From: Marinobacter changyiensis
GTDB taxonomy: Bacteria; Pseudomonadota; Gammaproteobacteria; Pseudomonadales; Oleiphilaceae
Reading direction: 5' to 3'
DNA: 64,000 nucleotides
Assembly (NCBI RefSeq): GCF_009193265.1
Contig: NZ_VZZZ01000004.1
Location: forward strand, 62,001 to 126,000
The notes under the pieces are model-generated. The model worked only from the letters and a program-made list of their open reading frames with translations, did not search any database and was not told where the DNA came from. A program made the translations under genes and the position numbers. Shown here piece after piece: positions 18,933 to 28,904 of the stretch. Numbering within the stretch: position 1 is the first letter of the stretch; each line of letters begins with the position of its first letter.

Positions 18933-21560
18933 ATGAAAACCGCAGAGTTGCGACAAGCGTTTCTGGATTATTTCAAACAGCAGGGTCATACCATTGTGCC
19001 GAGCAGTTCGCTGGTACCGGCGGACGACCCGACCCTGTTGTTTACCAACGCGGGTATGAACCAGTTCAAGGATGTGTTCCTGGGCCGTGAATCGCGGGAC
19101 TACAATCGGGCGACCAGCAGCCAGAAGTGTGTCAGAGCCGGCGGCAAGCACAATGACCTTGAGAATGTTGGTTACACCGCACGTCACCACACATTTTTTG
19201 AAATGCTGGGCAATTTCAGTTTTGGCGATTATTTCAAGCGCGAAGCCATTAACTATGCCTGGACATTCCTGACCGGCGACGATTGGCTCAAATTGCCGAA
19301 GGAGAGGATGTGGGTAACCGTTTATGCCGCCGACGACGAAGCCTTCGATATCTGGAACAAGGAAGTTGGTGTTCCAGCTGAACGCATTATCCGCATTGGC
19401 GATAACAAAGGGGCGCCCTATGCGTCCGACAATTTCTGGCAAATGGGCGACACCGGGCCCTGCGGACCTTGCACGGAAATTTTCTACGACCACGGCCCGG
19501 ACGTAGCCGGTGGGCCGCCGGGCAGTCCGGAAGAAGACGGTGATCGTTACATCGAAATCTGGAACGTGGTCTTCATGCAGTACAATCGCCAGTCAGATGG
19601 TGAGATGCAGCCTCTGCCCAAGCCCTCAGTGGACACTGGCATGGGGCTTGAACGCATAACCGCCGTGCTGCAGGGTGTGCACAGCAACTACGAAATCGAT
19701 CTTTTCCAGGACCTGCTCCGGGCGGCTTCGGATATTCTCGGCGGCGCCAGTACCACGGAAGCATCGCTGCGCGTCGTGGCGGATCACATTCGCTCCTGCG
19801 CCTTTCTGATTGCAGACGGAGTGATGCCATCAAACGAAGGCCGGGGGTTTGTGTTACGCCGGATCATTCGTCGGGCCGCACGTCACGGCAACAAACTGGG
19901 TGCCACTCAGCCATTTTTCCACAAACTGACCGCAGCTCTGGTGGAACTCATGGGCGATGCCTTTCCAGAGCTGGTGCGTAGCAAGGCCCAGATCGAAAAA
20001 GTGTTGCTACAGGAAGAGGAGCAGTTCGCCAAAACGCTGGACAAGGGCCTGCGGCTGCTGGAGCAGGATATCAATGAGCTGAAAGGCACTGAAATACCTG
20101 GCGAAACCATCTTTACGCTCTATGACACTTTCGGTTTTCCAGTCGATCTGACCAACGACATTGCCCGGGAGCGTGGGCTTACGCTGGATTACGAAGGCTA
20201 CGAAAAGGCCATGGATCTCCAGCGTGAGCGCGCAAGGGCGGCGAGCAAATTCGGCATTGATTACAATGATGGCCTCACCATTGAAGGCCGGACCGAATTC
20301 ACCGGTTACGAGCACATCGACGGCCACGAAACCATCCGGACGGTGATTGTCGGCGGTGAAGAGAAAAATGCCCAGGCCGGCGATGAGGCTATCGTGGTGC
20401 TGGAGCGTACCCCGTTTTATGCTGAATCCGGCGGCCAGGTCGGGGACACCGGCCTGCTAACCTGGAGTGGTGGCCGGTTCCAGGTAACAGATACCCGCAA
20501 AAACGGTAATCATCACCTTCATATCGGTAGCGTGCTTGAGGGTGAGTTGTTTCCCGGGCTGGAAGTGGATGCCCGTATCGATCATGCTCGCCGCCAGGCT
20601 ACAGCGTTAAACCACTCGGCAACCCATCTGTTGCATGCGGCGCTACGCCGGGTGCTGGGAGATCATGTGACCCAGAAAGGCTCACTGGTGGATCCCGACA
20701 AACTGCGCTTTGACTTCTCGCATTTTGAAGCCGTCACACCGGAAGAGTTACGTGAAATTGAGCGTCAGGTGAATGAGCAGATTCGCAGCAATACGCCGGT
20801 TGCGACGGAATTGACCGATATGGAGCAGGCTCAGGCCAAAGGCGCCATGGCTCTGTTCGGGGAGAAGTATGGCGACACTGTCCGCGTTCTGAGCATGGGG
20901 CTGGACGATTACTCCGTTGAGCTTTGCGGGGGCACCCACGTATCCCGTACCGGGGATATCGGCCTGCTGAGAATCACCTCTGAAAGCGGTATCTCTTCCG
21001 GTGTCCGTCGTATTGAAGCGGTCACCGGGGAGGGCGCCTTGCAGTGGATGGATCAGGCCGAGCAGTCGCTGCGTGAACTTGCACGACTGGTCAAAGGCTC
21101 GCGCGAGTCCGTTGTCGAGAAAGTGCATTCCACGCTGGAGCGTACACGGCAGCTGGAGAAAGAACTTGAACAGTTGAAATCAAAACTGGCAAGCTCTGCT
21201 GGCACGGATCTGGCTGGTTCCGCCGTTGAAGTCAATGGCTTGAAAGTTGTCGCCGCCGAACTTGCCGGGGCTGACAAGAAGGCTTTGATGGAAACTGCTG
21301 ACCAGCTCAAGAACAAGCTCGGTGAAGGGGTTGTGGTCCTCGCCAGTGTCGAGGATGGCAAAATTACGCTGGTTGCCGGTGTTACCAAATCGGCGACTGA
21401 TCGGGTCAAGGCCGGCGATCTGATGAAGCACCTTGCCAGTCTCGTCGATGGCAAAGGTGGCGGGCGACCCGACATGGCCCAGGGCGGCGGCAACGATCCC
21501 TCCAGGCTGGCTGAGGCGCTTAAAGGTGTGTCGGACTGGGTAGCCAAAGCTACTGCCTAA
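18933..21560 (+). CDS. alaS: Alanyl-tRNA synthetase
   Basis: Class II synthetase charging tRNA-Ala, with an editing domain. It is 875 residues long, almost exactly the E. coli length. Motifs: the N-terminal [13 protein letters not shown] and motif 2 region, the zinc-like [12 protein letters not shown] and [12 protein letters not shown] in the editing domain, and a C-terminal DHH-type domain ending in [13 protein letters not shown] chose the ATG at 18933 (MKTAELRQ), preceded by AGGG. It is followed by lysC and csrA, a conserved gammaproteobacterial string. Confidence 0.97.
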   Translation: MKTAELRQAFLDYFKQQGHTIVPSSSLVPADDPTLLFTNAGMNQFKDVFLGRESRDYNRATSSQKCVRAGGKHNDLENVGYTARHHTFFEMLGNFSFGDYFKREAINYAWTFLTGDDWLKLPKERMWVTVYAADDEAFDIWNKEVGVPAERIIRIGDNKGAPYASDNFWQMGDTGPCGPCTEIFYDHGPDVAGGPPGSPEEDGDRYIEIWNVVFMQYNRQSDGEMQPLPKPSVDTGMGLERITAVLQGVHSNYEIDLFQDLLRAASDILGGASTTEASLRVVADHIRSCAFLIADGVMPSNEGRGFVLRRIIRRAARHGNKLGATQPFFHKLTAALVELMGDAFPELVRSKAQIEKVLLQEEEQFAKTLDKGLRLLEQDINELKGTEIPGETIFTLYDTFGFPVDLTNDIARERGLTLDYEGYEKAMDLQRERARAASKFGIDYNDGLTIEGRTEFTGYEHIDGHETIRTVIVGGEEKNAQAGDEAIVVLERTPFYAESGGQVGDTGLLTWSGGRFQVTDTRKNGNHHLHIGSVLEGELFPGLEVDARIDHARRQATALNHSATHLLHAALRRVLGDHVTQKGSLVDPDKLRFDFSHFEAVTPEELREIERQVNEQIRSNTPVATELTDMEQAQAKGAMALFGEKYGDTVRVLSMGLDDYSVELCGGTHVSRTGDIGLLRITSESGISSGVRRIEAVTGEGALQWMDQAEQSLRELARLVKGSRESVVEKVHSTLERTRQLEKELEQLKSKLASSAGTDLAGSAVEVNGLKVVAAELAGADKKALMETADQLKNKLGEGVVVLASVEDGKITLVAGVTKSATDRVKAGDLMKHLASLVDGKGGGRPDMAQGGGNDPSRLAEALKGVSDWVAKATA

Positions 21561-21564
21561 AGCG

Positions 21565-21594
21565 TTGTTGTCTGGAGAATGAGCGGTCTATAAT
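21565..21594 (+). promoter_or_regulatory. Probable sigma-70 promoter for lysC
   Basis: A perfect -10 hexamer TATAAT occupies 21589-21594, 67 bases before the lysC start. TTGTTG at 21565-21570 is a reasonable -35 at 18-base spacing; TTGTCT at 21568-21573 is an alternative at 15. It lies just after the alaS stop. Confidence 0.6.
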
Positions 21595-21661
21595 CCGCCG
21601 GTTAAAAAAAGGGTGACACCTGGTGTCATCGAACGCCCCCTGATTGGACTTTGGGAAGACC

Positions 21662-22894
21662 ATGGCTCTGTTGGTTCAGAAATTTGGCGGTACCTCCGTG
21701 GGTACCACGGACAGAATCGAAGCGGTTGCAGAAAAAATCTGTCGCTTCCGCGAGGAAGGGCACGACATTGTGGTGGTTGTCTCTGCCATGAGCGGCGAAA
21801 CGAACCGGCTGATCGGGCTGGCGAGCGCGATCATGGAGGAACCGACACCCCGTGAGATGGATGTGCTGGTTTCAACAGGAGAGCAGGTTACCATTGCTCT
21901 GCTGTCTATGGCTTTACAGAAACGCAACTGTGAAGCCCGCTCTTATACCGGCGCCCAGGTGCGCATACTGACAGACAGTGCCCATACCAAGGCCCGGATC
22001 CGTCAGATTGATGAGCAGCGCATGCGGGAAGACCTGGCAGCAGGTCGTGTGGTCGTGGTGGCAGGTTTTCAGGGCATCGATGAGCTTGGCAACATTACCA
22101 CTCTGGGTCGTGGCGGCTCGGATACCACGGCAGTGGCGTTAGCGGCGGCGCTCAGAGCGGATGAATGTCAGATTTACACTGACGTGGATGGCGTTTACAC
22201 CACGGATCCCAGAGTGGTGGACAGTGCGCGCAGGCTGGATCGCATTACGTTCGAAGAAATGATTGAAATGGCGAGTCTGGGCTCTAAAGTGCTACAGATT
22301 CGCGCTGTTGAATTCGCAGGCAAATATAATGTCCCTCTCAGAGTGCTTTCCAGTTTCCAGGACGGCGAGGGCACACTGATTACTTTTGAGGATGAAAGTG
22401 TCATGGAGCAACCACTGGTTTCCGGCATCGCGTTTAACCGGGACGAAGCCAAACTGACTATTTCCGGTGTGCCTGATACACCGGGCATTGCTTTGCGTAT
22501 ACTGAAGCCGATCAGCAGCGCAAATATCGAAGTTGATATGATTGTCCAGAACGTCGGCGCTGATAATCGGACTGATTTCACCTTCACCGTGCACCGGAAC
22601 GACTTCAAGCGTGCCCAGGAAGTGCTTCAGCGTGTTGCTGGTGAGCTGGGGGCTCGGGAGGTCAGTGGTGACAGCAAGATAGCGAAAGTGAGTATTGTGG
22701 GTGTGGGTATGCGCTCTCACGCTGGCGTTGCCACCAAGATGTTTGAGGCGCTGTCAGACGAAGGTATCAATATCCGGATGATCTCCACCTCGGAAATCAA
22801 GATTTCGGTGGTGATCGACGAGAAGTATCTTGAGCTGGCGGTTCGGGCGCTTCACAGTGCTTTTGAGCTGCATAAGCCTCAGATCGAGGCCTGA
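21662..22894 (+). CDS. lysC: Aspartate kinase
   Basis: Phosphorylates aspartate, the first step to lysine, threonine, methionine and ectoine. It is 410 residues long. The kinase domain opens with [11 protein letters not shown] and contains [18 protein letters not shown]. Two C-terminal ACT domains follow (about 265-340 and 345-405), typical of the feedback-regulated, lysine/threonine-sensitive form. I start at the ATG at 21662 (MALLVQKF), preceded by GGAAG; an in-frame TTG at 21644 has no family support. Confidence 0.96.
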   Translation: MALLVQKFGGTSVGTTDRIEAVAEKICRFREEGHDIVVVVSAMSGETNRLIGLASAIMEEPTPREMDVLVSTGEQVTIALLSMALQKRNCEARSYTGAQVRILTDSAHTKARIRQIDEQRMREDLAAGRVVVVAGFQGIDELGNITTLGRGGSDTTAVALAAALRADECQIYTDVDGVYTTDPRVVDSARRLDRITFEEMIEMASLGSKVLQIRAVEFAGKYNVPLRVLSSFQDGEGTLITFEDESVMEQPLVSGIAFNRDEAKLTISGVPDTPGIALRILKPISSANIEVDMIVQNVGADNRTDFTFTVHRNDFKRAQEVLQRVAGELGAREVSGDSKIAKVSIVGVGMRSHAGVATKMFEALSDEGINIRMISTSEIKISVVIDEKYLELAVRALHSAFELHKPQIEA

Positions 22895-23077
22895 TACGGC
22901 GGAGCACAGGTCGATTCGTCCAGCTCTTGTAAGAAAGGGAACCATTCCCGTGCTAGGCGCCAGAGCAGTCAGTGTAAGTGGTTGTTCTGCTCTCAACGTC
23001 TAGTGCGTGGCCCCACTTTAAATATTAAGCGTGCCGCTGAAGTCGGAACAGGTAGCTTTGATAAGGGAGCATAGAAA

Positions 23078-23278
23078 ATGTTGATTTTGACTCGTCGTGT
23101 AGGCGAAACCCTGATGATCGGTGATGAAGTTACCGTAACTGTCCTGGGCGTGAAAGGAAACCAGGTGCGTATAGGTGTTAACGCTCCTAAAGAGGTAGCT
23201 GTTCATCGGGAAGAAATTTATCAGCGCATCCAGAGTGAGAAAGGCGACTCTGATGGGCCTGAGCCTGGCAATAGCTAA
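23078..23278 (+). CDS. csrA: Carbon storage regulator CsrA/RsmA
   Basis: A small RNA-binding dimer that controls translation and stability of many mRNAs by binding GGA in leader hairpins. It is 66 residues long and starts with the invariant [16 protein letters not shown]; the RNA-binding face [12 protein letters not shown] is intact. A good ribosome site GGAG is 9 bases upstream. It is followed by a terminator and tRNA genes, as in other gammaproteobacteria. Confidence 0.97.
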   Translation: MLILTRRVGETLMIGDEVTVTVLGVKGNQVRIGVNAPKEVAVHREEIYQRIQSEKGDSDGPEPGNS

Positions 23279-23285
23279 ATATGAA

Positions 23286-23316
23286 GCCGTCTGAGAATAC
23301 ACAGGCGGTTTTTTTT
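23286..23316 (+). terminator. Rho-independent terminator after csrA
   Basis: Stem CCGTCTG / CAGGCGG (one G-T pair) with an 8-base loop, then eight T residues, ending 38 bases after the csrA stop. Confidence 0.85.
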
Positions 23317-23411
23317 GGCTTCGGTTTTTCTGTCTATCGAAATCGGTAAGAAAAACCCGGAGTCAACGCTATGAAAACAGAAAAATTATGGTACTATACG
23401 CCGCGTCTCAA

Positions 23412-23502
23412 GGAGAGGTGGGTGAGTGGCTGAAACCAGCTCCCTGCTAAGGAGCCATACGCATTGCGCGTATCGAGGGTTCGAATCCCTCCCTCTCCGC
23501 CA
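23412..23502 (+). tRNA. tRNA-Ser (anticodon GCT)
   Basis: The 91-base gene has the acceptor stem GGAGAGG/CCTCTCC, an anticodon loop CTGCTAA with anticodon GCT, a long variable arm as expected for serine tRNA (ACGC/GCGT stem), a TTCGAAT T-loop and encoded CCA. It reads AGC and AGU codons. Confidence 0.96.
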
Positions 23503-23534
23503 TCTTCATTTTGGTGAAGAAAAGAGACTAGTGT

Positions 23535-23611
23535 GCGGCTGTAGCTCAGCTGGATAGAGTACTCGGCTACGAACCGAGCGGTCGGAGGTTCGAATCCTCC
23601 CAGCCGCACCA
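23535..23611 (+). tRNA. tRNA-Arg (anticodon ACG), copy 1
   Basis: 77 bases with acceptor GCGGCTG/CAGCCGC, anticodon loop CTACGAA (ACG, normally edited to ICG), T-loop TTCGAAT and encoded CCA. It is identical to the second copy 102 bases downstream. Confidence 0.97.
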
Positions 23612-23713
23612 TTATTTAAGTACATTCTGTCGTGAACCCGGAGCTTGAGCTACACTCTGAGGCCAGACGGAAGGGGAACCTGAAGAGGTTCAAACAAAGC
23701 ACAAAAGAAATTT

Positions 23714-23790
23714 GCGGCTGTAGCTCAGCTGGATAGAGTACTCGGCTACGAACCGAGCGGTCGGAGGTTCGAATCCTCCCAGCCGCACCA
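23714..23790 (+). tRNA. tRNA-Arg (anticodon ACG), copy 2
   Basis: Base-for-base the same as copy 1 across all 77 positions, while the flanking sequences differ. A terminator follows 12 bases later. Confidence 0.97.
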
Positions 23791-23802
23791 TATCAAACAA
23801 AG

Positions 23803-23829
23803 AACCCCGCCAAGTGCGGGGTTTTTTGT
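23803..23829 (+). terminator. Terminator of the tRNA cluster
   Basis: Stem CCCCGC / GCGGGG with loop CAAGT and six T residues, directly after the second tRNA-Arg. Confidence 0.88.
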
Positions 23830-24033
23830 TTGCTCTCCGTCAATTTCCTGTTGATCGCTATTTGCACAATTCTCGCCCTCCAGCCTATGCTTAAATCTAC
23901 AAGCAAATCCTTCGGCCAGGCTGCTCAAGATCTTCGAGCCTGAACTAGCCGGGCGTGAAGCAAAGTAAATCGTCGAGCGGCACCAACTGCGTTGAGACTG
24001 GGCGCTCCGTAAAACAGGAAAGGGAGCGAAAAC

Positions 24034-24543
24034 ATGAGCGGAAAAGATGGTGATGTAGCCGGGCGTGGTCGTCGTGACAGGCTTATCCAGGAGGAAATTC
24101 ACGATCCGTATATGGCCCGAAGCAAGCCCAAAGAACCCGCCGCGTGCCCGGAGTGCGGAGCTGTTTTTCAAAAAGGTCGCTGGCAGTGGCCGGCGGAGCT
24201 GGTCGGTGAGGCAAATGATGTGATGTGCCCTGCGTGTGAGCGAATCCGGGACGATATGCCTGGTGGTATCCTTACACTGTCCGGCGGGTTTCTCGGTAAG
24301 CACAGGGATGAAATCCTGAGGCTTATCCAGAATAAGGTCGAGGAGGAGAAGGCTCAGCACCCCATGAAGCGGATGATGGGAGTCGAGGATGGTCCGGAAG
24401 GGGCGCTGATTGTCAAATTCACTGACCTTCATCTTCCCCGGGGCACCGGGGAAGCTATTGAGCGGGCCTATGATGGCGAGCTGGAAATCCAGTATACCAA
24501 GGCATCGAATCTGGTCCGGGTCTACTGGAACCGGGATGAGTGA
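24034..24543 (+). CDS. Zinc-ribbon protein resembling the BCAM0308 family
   Basis: A 169-residue protein with two CxxC knuckles, CPECGA at about 37-42 and CPACERI at about 68-74, likely binding one zinc. The C-terminal half (LIVKFTDLHLPRGTGEAIER) is a small alpha/beta region. The spacing of HDPY, CPEC, GRWQW and CPAC resembles proteins annotated as BCAM0308 family in pseudomonads, which are related in pattern to the NMD3 zinc region. Its function is unknown to me. The ribosome site is GGGAG before the ATG. It stands alone between the tRNA terminator and the convergent DUF2058 gene. Confidence 0.75.
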   Translation: MSGKDGDVAGRGRRDRLIQEEIHDPYMARSKPKEPAACPECGAVFQKGRWQWPAELVGEANDVMCPACERIRDDMPGGILTLSGGFLGKHRDEILRLIQNKVEEEKAQHPMKRMMGVEDGPEGALIVKFTDLHLPRGTGEAIERAYDGELEIQYTKASNLVRVYWNRDE

Positions 24544-24576
24544 TGGGCAGCTCCGCGCCTGAGTGCGGTTATTTGT

Positions 24577-25113
24577 TTACCACATCAGATCATCAGGAAT
24601 CTCATAACCGGCGTAGGGATCATCTTCCCCAAGGTCGTCTTTCTTGCGGTCATGAAGGACAACAACGGCATTCTCATCGCGCTCCATAATTTTCTTGGCA
24701 ACGCCTTCAGCCACGATCTCATAACTGTCGTTGACGCACACAATGGCCAGCCGGCCGCGTGACAGTTGGTCCAACATGGTGTCGTCCACAAAGATTTTCT
24801 TGATCTTCTTGTCATGAACGAACTGGTAGGTGGTTTCGCCGTACTTGCGATCCAGCCGATTTGACTCCACCAGCTGGCGAATCTGGGCCTGCACAGCTTT
24901 GCGTTCAGCGATCTGTTGACGCTCCCGGTTCAGTTGCCGGTCGCGGTCTGCCTTTTCTGCCTGGGCCTGCTGTGCCCGAAGCTGGGTCTCATTAACTTCG
25001 GTGGTACCTTTGGGCTGTTGTTTGCGCTGCTTGTATTTTTCCTTTTTCAGGGCTTTGGCCTTTTTCTCGTCAGCCAGGCCAGCCTTCATTAATTGTTCCT
25101 GCAGTGATGCCAT
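24577..25113 (-). CDS. DUF2058 family protein (YaiL-like)
   Basis: A 178-residue protein. The first 85 residues are extremely rich in Lys, Gln, Arg and Glu and form a predicted charged helix/coiled coil (KKAKALKKEKYKQRKQQ). The C-terminal half is a compact domain ending in DDPYAGYEIPDDLMW, the hallmark of DUF2058. Relatives such as E. coli YaiL are described as nucleoprotein or polynucleotide-associated, without a settled role. Its neighbour is the divergent RNA helicase dbpA, so a role with RNA is plausible but unproven. Confidence 0.85.
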   Translation of the reverse strand: MASLQEQLMKAGLADEKKAKALKKEKYKQRKQQPKGTTEVNETQLRAQQAQAEKADRDRQLNRERQQIAERKAVQAQIRQLVESNRLDRKYGETTYQFVHDKKIKKIFVDDTMLDQLSRGRLAIVCVNDSYEIVAEGVAKKIMERDENAVVVLHDRKKDDLGEDDPYAGYEIPDDLMW

Positions 25114-25220
25114 AATCAGATGCTTCCTCGTGTTTATGCCGGACGCTTTGGCTTTGATGGGTTAGTATACGCGCAGATAATGTCCTTCGGGGCCAACCGT
25201 ATCAATGTTCAGGATTGTTT

Positions 25221-26594
25221 ATGTCATCTTTTGACCAACTCGGGCTTTCGCCTGCCATGCTTGCCAATCTTACCCGGATGGGCTTTGGGTCGCCTACGCC
25301 GGTTCAGGTAGCCAGCATTCCACCCGCTGTCGCAGGCAGGGATGTCATCGCCATGGCCAAAACCGGGAGCGGGAAAACCGCGGCGTTTGGTGTTGGTCTT
25401 ATCGAACGGCTTAATATCCGGCATTTTGCGGTTCAGGGTCTGGTACTGTGTCCCACCCGCGAGTTGGCCGACCAGGTCGCCAAGGCGCTGCGGGAGCTCG
25501 CGAGGGCGAGGGATAACGTAAAGATCCTGACCTTGTGTGGCGGGGTAGCCATTGGCCCTCAAATTGGCTCCCTAAGCCATGGGGCTCATATCGTTGTCGG
25601 CACGCCAGGACGAGTCCAGGATCATCTGCGCAAAGGTACCCTCTCGCTGGATAAGCTTCTGACAGTGGTGCTTGATGAGGCAGACCGGATGCTGGACATG
25701 GGTTTCAGTGAATCCATCAACGACATACTTGCCCAAACACCGGCACAGAAGCAGACGCTGTTGTTTTCAGCCACCTGGCCCAATGCCATCCGCACTCTGA
25801 GTGAGGCCTTTCAGGTCGACCCGGTGGATGTACGCGTGGCGGATACCGAGCCCGAGCTGGATATCGAAGAGCGGTTTTACGAGATCCAGCCCGGACAGCA
25901 GACCGATGCCCTGGCTGCGCTGTTATCAGAGTATCAGCCTGCGTCCTGTATTGCTTTTTGCACCACCAAACAGCAATGCGACGAGATTGAAGCCGCTCTG
26001 AACGTGCGGGGCTTCAGTGCGCTGGCGCTGCATGGTGATCTGGACCAACGGGATCGCGACGCGGTTCTCGCCCGCTTTGCCAACCAGAGTTGTGCCGTAC
26101 TTCTCGCCACGGATGTGGCAGCCCGGGGCCTTGACATCAAGGCGTTGCCTCTGGTGGTTAATGTGGAGCCTGCCCGTGACCCCGAGATCCATACCCACCG
26201 CGTCGGCCGCACCGGTCGGGCAGGTGAGAAGGGGGTCGCTGTGACATTCTGCACTCCTTCCCAGGGGCACAGAGTGTCGCGGCTTGAAGCTGTTGCCGGA
26301 AAGCCTCTGGGGTGGGGCGATACTCCGGTACTGCTGGCAACGCCGGACCACCCGGTTCAGCCTGCACGACAAACGCTGTGTATCGCCGGGGGGCGCAAGG
26401 ACAAGGTTCGTCCGGGGGATGTACTGGGCGCCTTAACCGGAGATGCTGGCCTTGCGGGGACTGCGGTAGGAAAGATCGATCTGTTTGAGTTTCAATGTTA
26501 CGTGGCCGTAAACCGCGATGTTGTCCGGAAAGCACTCAAACGACTGGAAGCCGGTAAGATAAAAGGACGGAAATTCAGGGTTCGAATGGTATAG
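25221..26594 (+). CDS. dbpA: ATP-dependent RNA helicase DbpA
   Basis: DEAD-box helicase that acts on 23S rRNA (hairpin 92) during 50S assembly. It is 457 residues long. Motifs in order: Q motif GFGSPTPVQ, Walker A AKTGSGKT, PTRELADQ, DEAD as LDEADRML, SATWP, ATDVAARGLD and HRVGRTGRAG. The last 75 residues are the RNA-binding domain that distinguishes DbpA (from about KDKVRPGDVLGALTGDAG to KGRKFRVRM). I start at the ATG at 25221, with AGGA just upstream. Confidence 0.94.
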   Translation: MSSFDQLGLSPAMLANLTRMGFGSPTPVQVASIPPAVAGRDVIAMAKTGSGKTAAFGVGLIERLNIRHFAVQGLVLCPTRELADQVAKALRELARARDNVKILTLCGGVAIGPQIGSLSHGAHIVVGTPGRVQDHLRKGTLSLDKLLTVVLDEADRMLDMGFSESINDILAQTPAQKQTLLFSATWPNAIRTLSEAFQVDPVDVRVADTEPELDIEERFYEIQPGQQTDALAALLSEYQPASCIAFCTTKQQCDEIEAALNVRGFSALALHGDLDQRDRDAVLARFANQSCAVLLATDVAARGLDIKALPLVVNVEPARDPEIHTHRVGRTGRAGEKGVAVTFCTPSQGHRVSRLEAVAGKPLGWGDTPVLLATPDHPVQPARQTLCIAGGRKDKVRPGDVLGALTGDAGLAGTAVGKIDLFEFQCYVAVNRDVVRKALKRLEAGKIKGRKFRVRMV

Positions 26595-26798
26595 AGGAAC
26601 ACCTGGAGCAGATGGGAGTGGGTGTATAAAAATGCACAGTTGGTGGCGTGAAATGAGCATTATGTTATTTGATTTGGTTGCTCATAAATCGGTAAAACGG
26701 TAAATTACGCAGGATTTTGCCCCCCGATTCTGACGGGGTTTCGCATTTCGGGCCTGTCAGGTCGGGGAGAATCGAACAACTTTACAGGTAGCCCATTT

Positions 26799-27050
26799 AT
26801 GAATGAGCTGATGTCACAAGCCATCGAACTGATGGTCGCGGGTATGGGATTTGTTTTTGTATTCCTGATAATCCTTGTGCTTGCCACTTTGCTCATGTCA
26901 AAGATCGTTATCCGGTACTCAGCGCCGGAGCCGGTAACCCCGGCACGCTCATCACGTGCAAAACAACCAGCCCGGTCACCGGTTGACCCCGGTACGGCTG
27001 AAGCCATCAAAAAGGCAATTGCACAATACCGGTCACGCCACAAGAAGTGA
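26799..27050 (+). CDS. oadG: Oxaloacetate decarboxylase gamma chain
   Basis: Small membrane anchor of the sodium-pumping oxaloacetate decarboxylase; it joins the alpha and beta subunits. It is 83 residues: one transmembrane segment (about 11-36, MVAGMGFVFVFLIILVLATLL), then a flexible Pro/Arg-rich stretch and a basic tail. Assignment rests on size, topology and its place directly upstream of oadA and oadB. Confidence 0.88.
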   Translation: MNELMSQAIELMVAGMGFVFVFLIILVLATLLMSKIVIRYSAPEPVTPARSSRAKQPARSPVDPGTAEAIKKAIAQYRSRHKK

Positions 27051-27091
27051 TCCGGCAAACGAATAGAACCTTTTAACAGAAGGCTGACACG

Positions 27092-28891
27092 ATGACAGAC
27101 ACAAAGAAGCCGCTGGGGATAACGGACGTCATATTGCGTGACGCTCACCAATCTATCCTCGCCACCCGCATGCGTCTTGACGACATGCTGCCCATCGCCG
27201 AGAAACTCGACAAGGTCGGTTTCTGGTCACTGGAATCCTGGGGCGGAGCGACATTTGATGCTTGCATCCGCTATCTGGGCGAAGACCCCTGGGATCGCAT
27301 TCGGCAGCTCAAGAAAGCCATGCCAAACACGCCACAGCAAATGCTGCTGCGCGGACAGAATCTGTTGGGCTACCGCCACTACGCAGACGATGTTGTTGAG
27401 CGCTTTGTGGACCGGGCTGCAGAGAATGGCGTTGATGTGTTCCGTATTTTTGATGCGATGAACGATCCCAGGAACCTCGACACCGCCATCAAGGCAGTTC
27501 GCAAGACCGGGAAGCATGCACAGGGTACTATTTCCTACACCACCAGCCCCGTCCACACCATTGAGATGTGGGTAGAGCTGGCCAAGGAAATTGAATCCAT
27601 GGGCGCTGACTCCATTGCCATCAAGGATATGGCTGGCCTTTTGAAGCCCTATGTGGCGTTCGATCTGGTTACCCGGCTCAAGAAAGAGCTGAAAGTGCCC
27701 ATTCATATGCAATGTCACGCCACCACCGGTATGTCTACCGCGACCGCTTTGAAAGCGGCTGAGGCTGGCATAGACAACGTTGACACGGCGATTTCTTCCA
27801 TGAGTATGACCTATGGTCATTCACCCACCGAAGCGGTAGTGGCCATTCTGGAAGGAACGGACCGTGATACCGGGCTTGACCTCCATCTGTTGGAAGAGAT
27901 TGCTGGCTACTTCCGTGAAGTTCGCAAGAAGTACGCAAAGTTTGAAGGCAGCCTGAAAGGGGTCGACTCGCGCATTCTGATTGCTCAGGTTCCAGGTGGC
28001 ATGCTGACCAATATGGAAAGCCAGTTGCGTGAGCAGAACGCCGGCGACAAGTTTGATGAAGTATTGGCAGAAATTCCGAAGGTCCGGGAAGACCTTGGCT
28101 TTATTCCCCTGGTAACTCCGACCTCGCAGATTGTGGGCACCCAGGCTGTGCTGAATGTGCTGACGGGCGAACGCTACAAGTCTATCTCGAAGGAAACCGC
28201 GGCGATTCTGAAAGGTGAATACGGCTCTGCTCCGGCCCCCTTTAATAAAGAGCTGCAGGAACGTGTGCTTGAAGGCAAAGAAGTTATCACCTGTCGTCCG
28301 GCGGATCTGATTGAGCCGGAAATGGACAAGTTGACCGAAGAGCTCACAAAACTGGCAGAAGAGAAAGGCATCAAGCTTGCCGATCAGAAAGTGGACGATG
28401 TGCTGACTTACGCGTTGTTCCCGCAGATTGGCCTGAAATTCCTGGAAAATCGCGGTAACCCGGACGCATTCGAGCCGGTTCCGACCGCAGAAGATGCCGC
28501 CACTGGCAAGGCGCCGGCCAAAAAGGCTGGCCCCGAGACCTACACCGTTACGGTCGACAACAAAGAGTACGTTGTGGCGGTAACCGAGGGCGGCGAAATC
28601 AGTCAGATAGAGCCCAAAGGTGGCGCGGCAGCAAGCGCTCCGGCGGCTTCGGCAACACCAGCACCTGCGGTGGGTGAAGGTGAAGTCGTTCCGGCGCCGC
28701 TGGGGGGCAATATTTTCAAGATTCTGGTGTCACCGGGTGATGCGGTTGAAGAGGGCGATGTGCTGATTATTCTCGAGGCCATGAAAATGGAAACCGAGAT
28801 CCGCGCACCGAAAGCCGGCACGATCGGCGAAATCTTCATCAAGGTCGGTGATGCCGTCGCTGTTGATGATGAAATGCTGACAATCGCATAA
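27092..28891 (+). CDS. oadA: Oxaloacetate decarboxylase alpha subunit (biotin carboxyltransferase)
   Basis: Carries out carboxyl transfer from oxaloacetate to its own biotin. It is 599 residues long. The N-terminal carboxyltransferase barrel begins [16 protein letters not shown] and has metal-binding [10 protein letters not shown]. The conserved carboxylase domain follows, then an Ala/Pro linker at about 515-540 ([14 protein letters not shown]), then a biotinyl domain with the biotinylation motif EAMKMETE about 30 residues from the end. It lies in the oadGAB order. Confidence 0.96.
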   Translation: MTDTKKPLGITDVILRDAHQSILATRMRLDDMLPIAEKLDKVGFWSLESWGGATFDACIRYLGEDPWDRIRQLKKAMPNTPQQMLLRGQNLLGYRHYADDVVERFVDRAAENGVDVFRIFDAMNDPRNLDTAIKAVRKTGKHAQGTISYTTSPVHTIEMWVELAKEIESMGADSIAIKDMAGLLKPYVAFDLVTRLKKELKVPIHMQCHATTGMSTATALKAAEAGIDNVDTAISSMSMTYGHSPTEAVVAILEGTDRDTGLDLHLLEEIAGYFREVRKKYAKFEGSLKGVDSRILIAQVPGGMLTNMESQLREQNAGDKFDEVLAEIPKVREDLGFIPLVTPTSQIVGTQAVLNVLTGERYKSISKETAAILKGEYGSAPAPFNKELQERVLEGKEVITCRPADLIEPEMDKLTEELTKLAEEKGIKLADQKVDDVLTYALFPQIGLKFLENRGNPDAFEPVPTAEDAATGKAPAKKAGPETYTVTVDNKEYVVAVTEGGEISQIEPKGGAAASAPAASATPAPAVGEGEVVPAPLGGNIFKILVSPGDAVEEGDVLIILEAMKMETEIRAPKAGTIGEIFIKVGDAVAVDDEMLTIA

Positions 28892-28904
28892 GGGCCAGCA
28901 TTCC

